This document shows positions 12,075 to 23,998 of a stretch of 64,000 nucleotides of DNA, piece after piece. Source of the DNA: Myrica gale (Eukaryota; Streptophyta; Magnoliopsida; Fagales; Myricaceae); assembly GCA_963930655.1 (NCBI GenBank), contig OZ005602.1, positions 27,789,840 to 27,853,839 on the forward strand, in the 5' to 3' direction. The position numbers were made by a program, and so were the translations under genes. The number at the start of each line of letters is the position of its first letter. Positions within the stretch are counted from its first letter, which is position 1. The notes beneath the pieces were generated by a model. That model searched no databases. It saw nothing but the letters and a program-made list of their open reading frames with translations, and was not told where the DNA came from.

Positions 12075-14584
12075 ATGCTATCTTTTGCTTCTCTTCAGCG
12101 TACTGATCCTCACCACCTCTTTTCTGACCACTTAGCCAAGACCCATCTGCAGAAAACTACCGTTTATACTCAAAACCGTTTTCACTTGGCGAATACATCT
12201 ATTACTCGATTGTCCACTCAATCAAATTCTTACCCAACGGACAGGTGTGATCTTCTTCATTTTTTTGTTTCTCCATTTCAGGCTTTTATTTCTGTTCTCT
12301 GGTTCCATTTTTTTTTTCTGATAAAATATATTTTTCACCCATAAACTACCAAGGTAATGACAAATTGCACCTCAAACTATCATTTTTAAGACATTGCACC
12401 CTCAAACTACCAATCTTAGACATTTTGCACCATAAACTACCTATTTTGACACTTTACACCATCCAACTACTAATATTAAACACTTTACACCCTCCATTTG
12501 ACAATAATACCCTTGAGAAATTAACGAATTAACAACAATCCCTTCATTATATGAAAAATTGGTCAAGGACATTATCGTCATTTTAGTCTAAAAATTTGAC
12601 AAATGGTGCAAAATGTCAAAAATTGGTAATCAGATGGTGCAATATATCAGAATTAGTAGTTTAGGGTGTAAAGTGCAAAACCTACGATAGTTTGGGGTGA
12701 AAAATGTTTTTCCTTTTTTTTTTTCTTCGCAGTGTAACTGTTGTTTTCAAAGGGTACGATGTCCGTTTTTCAATCTGCATTTTAGCTTAAACAGTCATTT
12801 TATTCTTCAAAAGCTTTCATGACTATCTCTACTTGGACGGACATTTCTATGCACCTTTAGTCCGACTCTGAGTTCTGATTCTACTGCATGAAGCAGAAGA
12901 ATGATTTTCCTTTGTTGTTGATAATTTGATCGGATAAATCATGAACATTCATTCTTGTGAATAACATTGCATCCAAACACGCTTAAAATATTTCACTTTC
13001 GTGAAAGGGGCATTGAATTTGAATTTGGAAATTCATTTCCTCGTTGGAGCAAACTACAACTTCCCTGTCTGTGCTAATTTTGGGGCTCCTAGATTGGAAC
13101 CAAATGAGGAGCTTATGCGCGCCGCGCACACACATTTGCATCTACTTCGTTTGTTGGTTTTACAAAATCTATGAACAAACTTAAAATTAAGTTTGGGTTC
13201 TATGATTGCAGCAAATGTTCTCTTGCTTGTCTGACTCCTCTTAAAGCCATTCTGTTTGATATTGATGGAACACTGTGATTCGGACCCTCTACATTATTAT
13301 GCCTTCCGTGACATGCTTAAAGAGGTATTCTTTAAAGATTCCACGTTACTGTCTGATCTTAGAAGGCCAACTAATATACAAGTTTCCCACAGGTAGGTTT
13401 CAATGGTGGAGTCCCCATAACTGAGGAATTCTTTAGTAAGAATATCAGCGGCAAGCATAATGAAGAACTCTGTCGTGTCCTCCTTCCAGATTGGGATATC
13501 CAAAGAGCAAGGAAATTTATGGAAGATAAGGAAGACACGTTTCGGAGGTAAATACATGCATAAGAGTAAACTGCTGAAAATGTTTCTAGCACAGCCATCC
13601 TAGATGCCATCTCTAATGCTTTGTCAATATGATGATTTTGTTTTACTAGCGCCATGCGAGGAAGGACTAAGGAGTCTTGATCAAAACCATATTATTTTTC
13701 ACACTTCTTAACCAGTTGCTAGCACAAGCTCCAATATTAGCTGATTATCTTTGAAGTTTTGGCTCCAGTAAAATGAAAGTAATATCAAAACTGCAAGCGC
13801 ATGAGGTCCTTCACAGTTTGTCCTAGTAAAAGCTTTTGTGTTCTTGATCTAGTTTGGCGCTCCTACTTCTCTTTTCTTACTCCAATGGAAATGACTAAAA
13901 ATTCTAATATTTTTATGAACTGGAAAGGACTTGCTGAGGACCTTGTTTGTATTCTAAGTGTGGTTACACTGCTTATCGTAGCTTATATAATGAAACCATC
14001 TTGAACCTAACTCATTGAGTGGAAATATACAGTTTGGCGTCTGAACAGCTAGAACCCGTCAAGGGCCTGCACAAGTTACAGAAATGGATTGAAGAACGAG
14101 GGTTGAAACGAGCTGCAGTGACGAGTGCGCCAAGACCAAATGCAGAGCTCTTGATCTCAATGATGGGGCTCTCCGATTTCTTTGAAATTCTGGTCCTTGG
14201 AAATGAATGTGAACGGCAGAAACCATTCCCTGACCCGTACTTGAAGGCTCTTCAAGCACTTGAAGTGTCAGACAAGCATGCTTTTGTGTTTGAGGTTTGG
14301 CTGCCAATATTGCACACTTCTCATTTACAACAGCATTACATAAATACACTTTGAAATGGTTTATTTTCCTCTTGTGGTTTTGGCTTTGAAAGGACTCTGT
14401 TTCTGGTGTGAAAGCTGGGGTAGCAGCCGGGATGCCTGTGGTGGGCATGGGTTTAAGGAACCCTGAAAAATCATTGTCAGAAGCTGGAGCCGCTTTCGTT
14501 ATTAAGGATTTCGATGATCCAAAGTTGTGGACAGCATTGAAAGAGTTGGAGAATAAAGGAGGAATAACAACAGCAACAGTTTGA
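12075..14584 (+). CDS. SGPP: HAD-superfamily sugar-phosphate phosphatase SGPP-like, frame disrupted
   Basis: Haloacid dehalogenase phosphatase related to Arabidopsis SGPP, a broad sugar-phosphate phosphatase. Exons: 12075-12244, 13212-13324, 13393-13547, 14033-14294, 14393-14584; all borders GT-AG. The first exon (MLSFASLQRTDPHHLF) is Ser/His/Leu-rich and could be a plastid transit peptide. Motif I is FDIDGT in exon 2. The cap domain includes VGFNGGVPITEEFF and NISGKHNEEL; motif II lies in RAAVTSAPRPNAEL; motif III is the Lys of ERQKPFPDPY; motif IV is VFE-DSVSGVKAG. Right after FDIDGTL two bases appear to be missing (about 13271-13275): ACACTGTGATTCG gives a stop where the family has L-C-D-S-D. 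Exon 2 is two bases short of the length needed for phase. Either a real frameshift that cuts the protein just after the nucleophile or a sequence error. Everything downstream is well conserved. Confidence 0.83.
12328..12707. mobile_element. Terminal-inverted-repeat MITE, 'TTTTTCACCC..' family
   Basis: Begins TTTTTCACCCATAAACTA and ends with the inverse, TAGTTTGGGGTGAAAAA. In between, 'cattgcaccctcaaactacc' phrases repeat and the right half carries their complements, so the whole block is a loose inverted repeat with no coding frame. It sits in SGPP intron 1. A relative lies in the PIN-LIKES gene at 47980-48318. Confidence 0.65.
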
Positions 14585-16035
14585 GGTTGTATGGCCTGTC
14601 TAAATAATTAGGGACAAGAATTTGTGTAAATTTGCGTCCATTCAAGGTTTCTATATACTGACCCGAGGCATTTGGACATTCCAGTGCAACAACTCATTAC
14701 AATTCTTCTTTAGTTTGCAAATTCCCCTCTGTATTACCGATCCCATTTTAATCGAAAAACAACTTCGCAGAACTAGATTTTCTGTTACTGCTCCATGTTT
14801 CTTGAATCAGGACACAAACTAATACCAAATTAACTGGGCAACGTCTGGTTAGCATTGGAACAAGTTGGATTTAACTGTAACATCCCACAGTTCTCTCATC
14901 TTTTCCGTGTCTTCTGTTTTGCTATGTTACATTCTTTCTCCCTTTAATTTAAAAGCCAGATCTGCTGCTCTCTCTCTCTTTCTTTTTAACGGGGTGTCTG
15001 AAACAGCTTACTTGCACCTCGACTAATCCTGAGATTTGTTCAGTTTATCCGTCTCACACAAACTGAGCAATTATCAAGCCAAAAGCCCTGGGGGTGGCCC
15101 CAAAGAATTGGTAGCACCTATGAGGTTTTGAACTTGAAACTTTGGAGGTAGCAGCATGCCACCAACGTCTAAACCTTAACTACTAGGCCAACCTGTTAGG
15201 GTTAGATCTGCTGCTTTCTTGCCACCACTGCAGTCTAAACATCTCCATAGGCCACCATTCCGCGTCCTTAACCCACGGCGGATCTCAGATGCAGCCTCCC
15301 TAAATGGATCTCAGATACATCTCGTCCACCCTCTGCCCTCTCATCCACCTCTCCAGAGCTTTCCGTTGAATTGATTCCAGCTAATCTTCGTTGCTGGGAA
15401 ACCCCTCAGGGATTTTCACTGATCCATTCGAGTTTTCTTATGCTTGTCACCGCCAATAAGTAGTCCGTTTGAGGATGACTGTTGGGAACTACAGCCCCCT
15501 TCCTCTTCTTTATATTTTATATGTTATTGCTGAGATATTATATATATATATATATATAATAGTCAGACTTTACAGGTTAAGAAAAACGGACAACTCGGAT
15601 AATAGTGCAATTAGATTTTTGTTCATGCCCAGAACCTCATAACATATTACAAGAACCAAAAAAAAAAAACAAAACGTTTGCAAAAGCCTAAGAACAGCCG
15701 CTTATGAATATCTTAATGTAAGTGGGAACTGTTATCAACATGGCAACCGGGCTTGAATACCCAACCTAACCGTCAAGGAACATCAGATTCGATTCATGCT
15801 GCATCGCATTACCGAGATGGACACAATCAAGAGATGCAAGATTATCATTAGGGAAGCAAAACAAAAACCAGGTTTATAAATACAACCCCGGTACAAAGAA
15901 TTGTACCAGAGAATGAACTAATAAAAATTGAGTGGGAATATATATGAGCTATCCACAGACTATAACAGATTCAGCAAGAATCAATCGTCCGTACCATTAA
16001 CTATAATACACGGCATCTCCAAACGCCAATCAATC
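14585..16035. other. Convergent intergenic region, SGPP / DRP1E
   Basis: Carries the SGPP 3' UTR at the left, a SINE (14970-15203), a (TA)n microsatellite at about 15537-15559 and the likely DRP1E 3' UTR at the right. No additional gene seen. Confidence 0.5.
14970..15203 (-). mobile_element. tRNA-derived SINE (Au-like)
   Basis: Read on the minus strand it has a pol III A-box-like TGGCCTAGTAGTTAAGG near the 5' end and a B-box-like AGTTCAAAACC about 50 bases on. The 3' half (GATTAGTCGAGGTGCAAGTAA, then CAGACACCCCGTT) matches the 3' end I remember for the widespread plant Au SINE. A direct repeat AGATCTGCTGCT lies at 14958-14969 and 15204-15215 on either side, fitting a target duplication, so the copy looks full length. 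Confidence 0.75.
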
Positions 16036-19000
16036 TCAGCGGTTCCATGATACAGAATCAACCTCGTCCCTAGCTGCCTTATATAATTCAAGCCTCTTTG
16101 CGCACTGTTGCCTCTTCTCCATCAATGTAGGGTCTTCATCCAACAATTGTGAAAGCTGCTTACCCTGAAATCATAGCCAACATGATTGATTACCGAACAG
16201 AGGTTTTCCCAGTTCTAACTATTCAATGCACTGTGTTTATACCAACATAGAGAAGAAAGAAGATTTGCTCTCCCCTGTTATACTTATGGAAGAAGCCATT
16301 TGGTACATAAGCCCCCTACATATTGATCAGATTAAACTACAGCACTATTGCAGGATGTCAATTCCTTCAAAATGATTTCCTACCCCAAGTATTTGGAAAT
16401 GATTTATATGATGTATCTTAGACCATTGATTAAAAAGCCTCAGACTAGATTCTTCTTTCACTAGAATGTACTTACATGTTCAGAAGAATATGGGAAAAGG
16501 GGTGCGGTAATGCAACAATCCATGTCTCGTATATCCGTTACCATTTGAAACACTTGACAGGCTGCAAAACAAAAGATTACATGTTTGAGAGAGAGAGAGA
16601 GATTACCTCTTTCTTCCCTACTTGTATGTAGAAGTTATTTAGCAATGACTGTTTGGCTTCCCTGACTTGACAATAAACCACAGCTTTGGGAATTGTGCTC
16701 TTAAGTGTATCAGACACCATGCCAACATAAGATGACACATTTGAGCCTATCCTCCTGAAGTGCCCCTCTGAGTACCGGTCTATATTTGAGGTAGCTGGGT
16801 TTCCTCCTTTCTCCACTTCCTGGGGAAGTCTTCTAAAGAAATCCACAGTCAAATATGAAGATTCCATGTCCACCAATCTTATAACTGTCTTCTTCCCGTC
16901 TTCACGAAACCTTTCCAGGGACTCATTAGCAGAAACAGCTATTTCAGCTTGCAGAGTTGGAAACCGCCACAACTCCTACATAGTCATAAACATCAAGATA
17001 AATCTTCTCCCTCATCAAAAGAACAGCAGTAATTATTTAAGCACATAACAGTCACTAATTTCCTTGAATTTCACCTGAGTTTCCCCTATCGACTTCCTCA
17101 CGAGTTCTTTCAAGACAAAGTGAACCTACAGTACAGTAGGTAGGTCAGTCAAAGGTGAAACTTTCCCCACTGAGAGTCTGACAAGTGATTGCAAACTTAA
17201 GAAAATTGTTCCACCAGAAAGTATAAATAACATGACAACTTACAGCATCCACAGAAGCTTCCGCTGGGCCTCTAAAATAACCAAGTGCCCCATCAATTAG
17301 TCTTCGGTAACCTTGTTCAGGGGCAATCAAGTGTGGCTGATAACCATCTGCTTCTGAAACCACTTTCTTTACATTCCGCAGAGAAAGATGCCTATCAAAT
17401 GGAAGCTTCCTTAAAGCAGCAGGAAGCTGGTGGTCAAAGACTCCATAAATACGATCACCTCCAGGCCGCCTGAAAAAAATAACACCAAAGGTACTCGGTA
17501 CTATATTAGAGGAATGAGTAGCAGAACTAGCTTATGCTGATAAGACTGGAAAAAAAATTGGTCATCTGAATGCAACATGTCGAATTCCGTCTACTCGACC
17601 TCCAATAACATATGAAATTCATAGCAAAAGTGCAGATCACATTCTGCAAAGCAAGTACTTAACACTCTTTTCTTGCAGAAACAGCTTAACTACAATACTG
17701 GTGATTAGGAATGGGAATGAGCTGCTTCAGACAGATTACGGTAGTGTGGAGACCCACCCCATCTAAACCTGAATTATTCATGAGGGTTGACACTCAAAAG
17801 CAATCAATCGCGACCCCAATGTCAAATCCTCTAACATTCAAGTTGGTCCTCATTGAACTCCACATTTTAATGTAAGATCATATTGGCAAATCATGTGAAA
17901 AGCTGTACAAGAAAAAATAAATGAATCAAACACACTGTCACTAGGTAGACAGTTACAGGCTCCACCGACCAGCAAATTATATAGACTAGGCAACATTATC
18001 CACATTTTTTGTAACCATATCTATGAAACTTGTCTTGGCCCTTTTGGCACCTTTAATGAGGATTGAATATGCTTAATTATTACTTACCCAAAAAAAATAT
18101 GCTCAATTATTACACCATGAGATATGTCAAAGGAGTTTAGGGTACAAAACAAGCTCAGCAACATGTGATTACATCTGCCCCAATTCGTTGACTACACTGA
18201 GCAGCAAAAATATTAAGACTTTTGGTTTCAAATAATTTAATTTCAGTTCATAAAAACTTCAATGAATGGAAGCAGAAGAAGAAAATAAATGTTTTACCCT
18301 CCATCCAAATGCTCCTTGAAAATCCGGTCAAATGCACGGCAAACTTCCAAGATGGTGTACAATTGAGCCTAAAACATCACACCTGAGTTAAGAGAAGCGA
18401 AAAATAGCATATTGTTTGCTTAAAAAAGAAAAATCACAACAGCTTCAAGCCACTCACCCCAGCATCAATAGCAATGGGTCTGCCAAGATGATCCAGCTCC
18501 GACTCAAGTTCCTCAACGCTTTTGTTTATCAAAGATGTTATACTTGGAATACGAGCCCTAATTACAGACTCCAAGTGCTAAAAGAAGATCACAAAATCAG
18601 TACAATATCCTCTTAAATGGATAAATCAATACCATCTTAATCTAAAATGAAGCTTAAAATAAAACCTTTGAGAGAAGTTTTGCAAGATACTCTGAGCCCA
18701 TTTTACTGGCTAAGTGCCCATAGTCAGGACTGGTTTCAAAGTACTCAAGCTCCTTGCGCCTCGCAACTATCATATCAACATTTTTATTGATGTCAGCTTG
18801 TGAACGGTTCACAATTCCAACCCAAGGTTGTTGCAGTCTATAAGATCTTCCTTCAAGAACCTGGGGGGGGGGGGGGGCACGGAAAATGCAAAAGGTAAAG
18901 CGAGTAAAAATTTCATATGTAGACTGTTTTATCAACAGGAACACAAAAATCTACCCCGTGAAAACTATTGTAGTTTTTATGCAATTCAACTTGACAAAAT

Positions 19001-21565
19001 GTTAATCTCAATTCCCTGGGAACCTCAAATGCAGTTAAAAATGCTATCAATCAACGCTCAGAGAAACCTGATCTTCAAAGATCATTCGCAGAAGACACAC
19101 ATACTGGAGAGAGAGAGAGAGAGAGAGAGAGATTACATCCAGGGCATTAGTTCCTTTGTCCATCAAATCCAGCTTCGTCAGAACACCAAATGTCCGGTCA
19201 CCTGTGAAATTTACAAACAATGCACTCATAGGAAAGGCTAAACAAAGAGACAAGTAAAGAGATCTGCAAAAAGAACATAAAGCATACCACCGGGATCCAC
19301 TTCCCTCGCAAGTTTGATAGCATCTGATGTTGCAATATCTTGATTGGCTGGCGATATTGCTAGTATGATACTATTAGGCTACAAAAAGTACGTAGTCATC
19401 AGTTACACAAAGATGATCTGAGACCTTAGGACTTTCAGATGAAAACTGATTGGAATCTAAAATGCATATAGAATAACCAATAGTATAGGAAAAAGCTGAA
19501 CTGGAGATGATAAAAGTCATTGCATTCTAATAGGGGACAAAAAAAGGCTCGAGGAAAGAGAAACAAAACAGCAGGGAAGATATACCTATATTCAAAAACA
19601 ACAGAAGCAACGATGAAAGTATTGTGCAACATATGTACATATAACACAATCATGTTTTTACAGAAGCTTTTCCATTTGGCATTAGCTCAGTGTTGGGATC
19701 TTTAAGATCTCAATAACTATTTTGCAAGATTCCCAAAAAGTTCCATGGTTTATACTATAAAAAAATATAGACCTCAATTTGATCAAATTTATTACATGTT
19801 ATTGCGTTCAGGGGAATGGAAAAAAAAACTCTCTGCTTAGCTTCTAAGAATCGAAAAAGTAGGGTGACTGTTTGCTGAGGAACACCATAGATCTCACTGC
19901 TAAAAAAAAAATTTAGATCTCACACAAATTAAATGCTTTTCCATTCATTACACAAAGATGTACCCTTTTCCAGTATTACCTTATCCACATAAGATCGAAC
20001 CATGCTTTCAATATCTTCAGCAATACTTTCAGGTTGTCCCTCTGGGTGGAAAAACAAAAGAAGAAAAACCAGCCTTTAGTTACTGAGGGTAATATAACAC
20101 CATCCAGAAGTTCGGTCAGGTACATAACATACCAATAGCAACTTTTGTCAAACCAGGTAGGTCAATCAGGGTTAAGTTGACAACTGCAAAGAGAAGGAAA
20201 ACAAGAAATAGGGTCAGGAAAGGAAGAATTACAGTAGAACAGAGAATAGGATGATGGGAAAACTTTTATCCCACTCAATGCCTTGGCAGGGAACAGCATT
20301 ATATACGTAAAAAATTACGCATAGCAGTATTTCATTAAAAAAAATAGATTAATTGAAATGGTTCATTGACACCAATTCTTTAGGCATCGTATACATTCCT
20401 TAGAACAGCATTATCCAAAAGACAAGCATTTAAGAAAGCTGAGAAAAGAGTAAGATTGGTAACCCACCATTTGGAGAGTAGATACTGAGATGGATAGGAA
20501 CAGGAGAAATCTGTTTTGACTTCCCAGTTAGTCTATCTGTCTCGTCCTGAATTTCCTTGCGAACCAGGGCTGCACAGAAAACCCAGAAAAAAGCAATTAT
20601 AACAATCCAAAGAGGAGAAGCCTCAACTCATGCCACTCTTTTCAGGAGGCAACATTAAAACTTGAATAGGCAGTCAAGTTGAATATAATTCCTGAAATCC
20701 TTGGATGGAGCTAAAAAGCAAACATTTTTTCATTCATTTTATATCAAAAAAATACTAAAAGCTGTGCTAGGAGTTAAACTAGAAAAAAAATATGATAATA
20801 AATCTCTAATATTGTGCGACGACTGCTTATTTTGACGAAACAAGAAGAATGAAGACTTGTTTGACAAAGAGCGATATGCTATAGAAGAAACCAGCTAAAA
20901 GGGAAAGATCTACATACAAAAGTCAGTGAATTTCCTCCTTGGAAGGTGAAGGAACTCAGCGTACTCCTGCGACCCCTCCTCTGTCCTTTGAAGCTGCAAT
21001 ACCAACGGCCTCCTCGTAACAATCCCTGCAATAATCCAAATCCAAACACGCCACATGATTAGAATTGGATAATAAAAAATAGCAAGAAAATAAGCTTTCG
21101 AAGCAGAAGTGAAAACCAGAAGCTTCACCTGATCCTCTAGGAAGAAAGTCGCGCCCCACAATGCTTTCCAATACTGAGGACTTCCCCGAACTCTGCTCCC
21201 ATCCCCCAAAAAAAACAGGCCAAATTCACCTGAAAATTAGAATTTTCCTTCCTCATAAAGACTAGACAAACTAAAACCGCACTTTTTTTTTCTTTCTGCA
21301 GAAGTTCGCTTTGTCTCTCGAGGAAAGCTCCCCTAAATTTATCTCTTTCTCTCTCTTAAAATTCAGAATTCATAGAAACAGACTATGTTCCAGTGAGAAA
21401 ATAAGGGAGGGATGGAAGTAGGACCTGACCACCGACGACGGCGACGGAGGGAAGCGCTTCCCAAAGAGAAGAGAAAGTATTATCTCCACCGCCATAGTCT
21501 CCTAGCACGGTGCAGGCCCTCTGAATCCTGTTCACCAACCCAATCAAGCTCTCCATGGTCGTCAT
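16036..21565 (-). CDS. DRP1E: Dynamin-related protein 1E
   Basis: Large GTPase of the plant DRP1 group, which assembles on membranes at the cell plate and plasma membrane in endocytosis and cytokinesis. Fifteen exons rebuilt: 21425-21565, 21129-21192, 20918-21025, 20468-20569, 20133-20183, 19980-20041, 19288-19378, 19137-19201, 18666-18860, 18458-18577, 18298-18368, 17244-17469, 17075-17125, 16607-16975, 16036-16164. They total 1845 bases, 614 aa, in phase throughout. The start [20 protein letters not shown] favours DRP1E over DRP1A or DRP1C. G1 GGQSSGKSS is split by intron 1; then DLPG and TKLD follow. Middle domain and GED are present ([12 protein letters not shown], then [16 protein letters not shown] at the C-terminus); no PH or proline-rich domain, as expected for DRP1. 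Two donors are followed directly by CT repeats, and the exon 9 acceptor is preceded by 15 Cs. Confidence 0.95.
18067..18113 (+). repeat. Tiny tail insertion with 17-bp direct repeats
   Basis: Near-identical copies of ATATGCTTAATTATTAC (one T/C difference) at 18067-18083 and 18097-18113 flank only TTACCC plus 7 A. Same pattern as at 5648-5704; it lies in a DRP1E intron. Confidence 0.5.
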
Positions 21566-22350
21566 CTTCTCTCACACAAAGTTCTCCAAAAAGCAATAAG
21601 CTCTTCTGTTTCTGTCCCACCGATATACAAACCCTATAATTCCAGCCGGTAACTAACTCGAACAAGCAGAAGCAGAAGAAGCAGCAGAAGCAAAAGTATT
21701 TGACCTGAAAAGGACGCCAAGCCGCAGAGAGAAAGCGAGAACGAGCTGAGGGACAAAGGTCCAAAACAGGGTCCAAAAAAAATAGCTAAGCTCAGCTTCC
21801 TTTAAGCGAACGTACGCGTAATGAAGTTGAACGTTCAAATTTGAACGTTGCGGAACTGGGGGACCACCCGCGGCTAGTGGGTAATAGGCGGGGTCGGATA
21901 GGTTGTTGAATTTTCCTTACAGTGAATGTCCAAATTTATTGGCCGACTCCCAAAACTTCTCAAAGAGGAAAGAGGTCTACTGGGATTTAAAAATTGATTT
22001 TTTTATTTTATTTTCACACATTAGGTTATGAAGCGATTTTATTTTATTTTTTTAAAAAGTCAGGTTTTAAAAAAATTAAATTATTTATGATAAGTGGCGA
22101 GTTATGATTGGGTGAAAAAAAAAATCTAAGTGGCTAACCGGTTGGCCCATGCAAAATATTTGTTTTATTTTATTTTATAACTAATTTAATAGGCCGACCC
22201 TCCTTAAAGCCCAACCCAAGAGTACTATAAAAATTTAACTTCTTTTTTTTTAATTCTCTTCTATGGGTAAAAAAACATTAAAATACTTTTTGAAACTCGA
22301 ACACCTCTTCATAAACTCCAATTAAATGTACACTACCTTCATTTTTTTAG
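21566..22350. promoter_or_regulatory. DRP1E upstream region
   Basis: Contains the DRP1E 5' UTR and promoter. A GAAGCAGAAGCAG-type purine repeat lies near 21665-21690. From about 21990 on it is AT-rich and looks like degraded repeat. No clear TATA box identified. Confidence 0.4.
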
Positions 22351-23075
22351 GGTAAATTGTTTCGTACGTCCCTCGGGTATGATGTTTTTCCAATTTCGTC
22401 TTCAGGGTATGTTTTTTCCTACACAAGACTCTGGGGTTTGGCCCTATACCCCGAAGAGTACTGTCGTCAACTAAATGGACGAAAATGCACACATGGAAAC
22501 TGACAACTCGATTACCAACCAATCGCAATGTGACACGTGTCAGTAAAAAAATAAAAGATTTTTTTTTAAAAAAAATCAAAAATTAATAAATAAATAAAAA
22601 AGAGGAAGGAAGATCCTTCCCCAATGGACCTCCACTGGCCGGCAGACCACCGCCCCTCCTCCACCGGGCGATGGTCTGGGGTGGCTGGGGACCTCCCCCA
22701 TCCCATTTCCACGGGCGCGCCCGGGGCGGGGGCCCCGCTGGGCGGCTAGAATACCCTTCGGCCTATGGAGGGGACCTCCACCGGGGAAGGATCGGAAACC
22801 TCCGATCCTTTCTCTCACCTTTGTTTTTTTAATATTTGATTTATTTTTTATTTTACGGACACGTGTCATACATCGATTGTGCGATATTTTTTTAATCGAA
22901 AAGTCAATTTCCACTTGTGCGCGGTCAGTCACGTGTGCATTTCCGTCAATTTAGTTGACGACGAGACTCTTATGGGAATAGGGCCAAACCTCAAGGTATT
23001 GTGTAGGGAAAAACATATCCCGAGGACGAAATTGGGAAAACGTCATACCCTAGGGACGTACAGAGCAATTTATCC
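22351..23075. mobile_element. GC-cored foldback element with ~190-bp inverted repeats
   Basis: The left arm (about 22351-22545) and right arm (about 22851-23075) are inverted copies: GTACGTCCCTCGGGTATGA on the left against its complement at the right end. Each arm has an ACACGTGTCA box at its inner edge. The core (about 22611-22805) is strongly GC-rich and itself partly palindromic (CTTCCCC..GGACCTCC against GGAGGGGACCTCCACC). There is no transposase frame, so the element is non-autonomous and resembles long-TIR MULEs. Confidence 0.75.
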
Positions 23076-23353
23076 TTTTTTATCCATACTTATATCTTCA
23101 AGCTTGCCAATTAACCATAGCAAACCCATGTCAAAAAGGATTACTCACCAAGAAAAATATAATAATAGTTGAAAAGGACACGGGGAGCACTTAAATTAGG
23201 GGAATTTATTAGAACTTCATTGAGCTTTTAAATTAGGTGAATCTTCAATTTTTTATTTGCATAAAAAAAGCTAGTCTTGAATATATTTGTTGAAAGAAAA
23301 AGATATATTTGCCCACGGCATTCTGTACCTAAATAAAAATGTTGAAGTAATTA

Positions 23354-23568
23354 TCATAAGGAATATAAAACACACATGCGTATTCGTAGTACATAAAAAC
23401 AACATAAAATGTTTTGCCTCCAATGGTCAAACATATCCTCTAGATGATATATTTCATCATCCGGAATGTTTTTTTTAAGGGATGAACAGGGAAGGGAGGA
23501 AAAAGCGAGAATGAGTTTGAGTATTTAAACACTCGAATACACATGTGTGTTTTATATTCCTTATGATA
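23354..23568. repeat. Short inverted repeat, 26-bp arms
   Basis: ATCATAAGGAATATAAAACA plus CACATG at about 23354-23379 recurs in inverted orientation at about 23541-23566, with looser pairing outside (GTATTCG). The 160-base spacer is AT-rich and non-coding. Possibly a small MITE or a foldback scar. Confidence 0.55.
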
Positions 23569-23569
23569 T

Positions 23570-23998
23570 AAGCCACTCCTGCTGCTCCCCCGCCCACCCC
23601 TCGCGAGCCCCACGGCGCGGCGCGAGCCGCCCCGACGAGGGGAGCCTAGATCTGGGCTCCCGGTCGCCGGAGTGGGTGGCTCCAGGCCACCCCCGCCGCC
23701 ATGCTAGCGACGGGGAGCCCAGCTGGGCTCCCTCTGTCGTGCGAATGGGGTCTCCCCCGTTCGTTTTTTTTAACGAATAATCCAGGTGGACAATGTTTTT
23801 TTTTAAAATACACGTGTCGCGATTTTATTGGTGGTGACGTGGTCCATCGTTAGCTGATTGTGCACGGAGGAGACGGAATTGGACGGAAGGACCAAATCGA
23901 TAAATTAGGATAACCTAAGGACTTATATGATCAAAATGAAAACTGAGGGACCAAATCGATAAAAGGTATAAAACTCAGGGACTATTTTTGCCATTAAC
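23570..23998. mobile_element. Half of a GC-cored foldback element
   Basis: A GC-rich block (23570-23765), then an ACACGTGTCGCGAT box and an AT-rich arm ending in 'gggactatttttgccattaaccc'. The order matches the right half of the element at 22351-23075, but no inverted left arm is seen, so it is truncated. Confidence 0.5.

Noticed and set aside
14970-15203. tRNA gene
   Set aside because: A- and B-box-like motifs are present but there is no cloverleaf with an acceptor stem, and the 3' half matches a SINE.
22576-22932. 118-aa minus-strand ORF in the GC-rich block
   Set aside because: Lies across the foldback core and arms; open only because of base composition.
23547-23780. Arg/Ser/Pro-rich ORF
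   Set aside because: Within the GC-rich core of a half foldback element; no homology expected.
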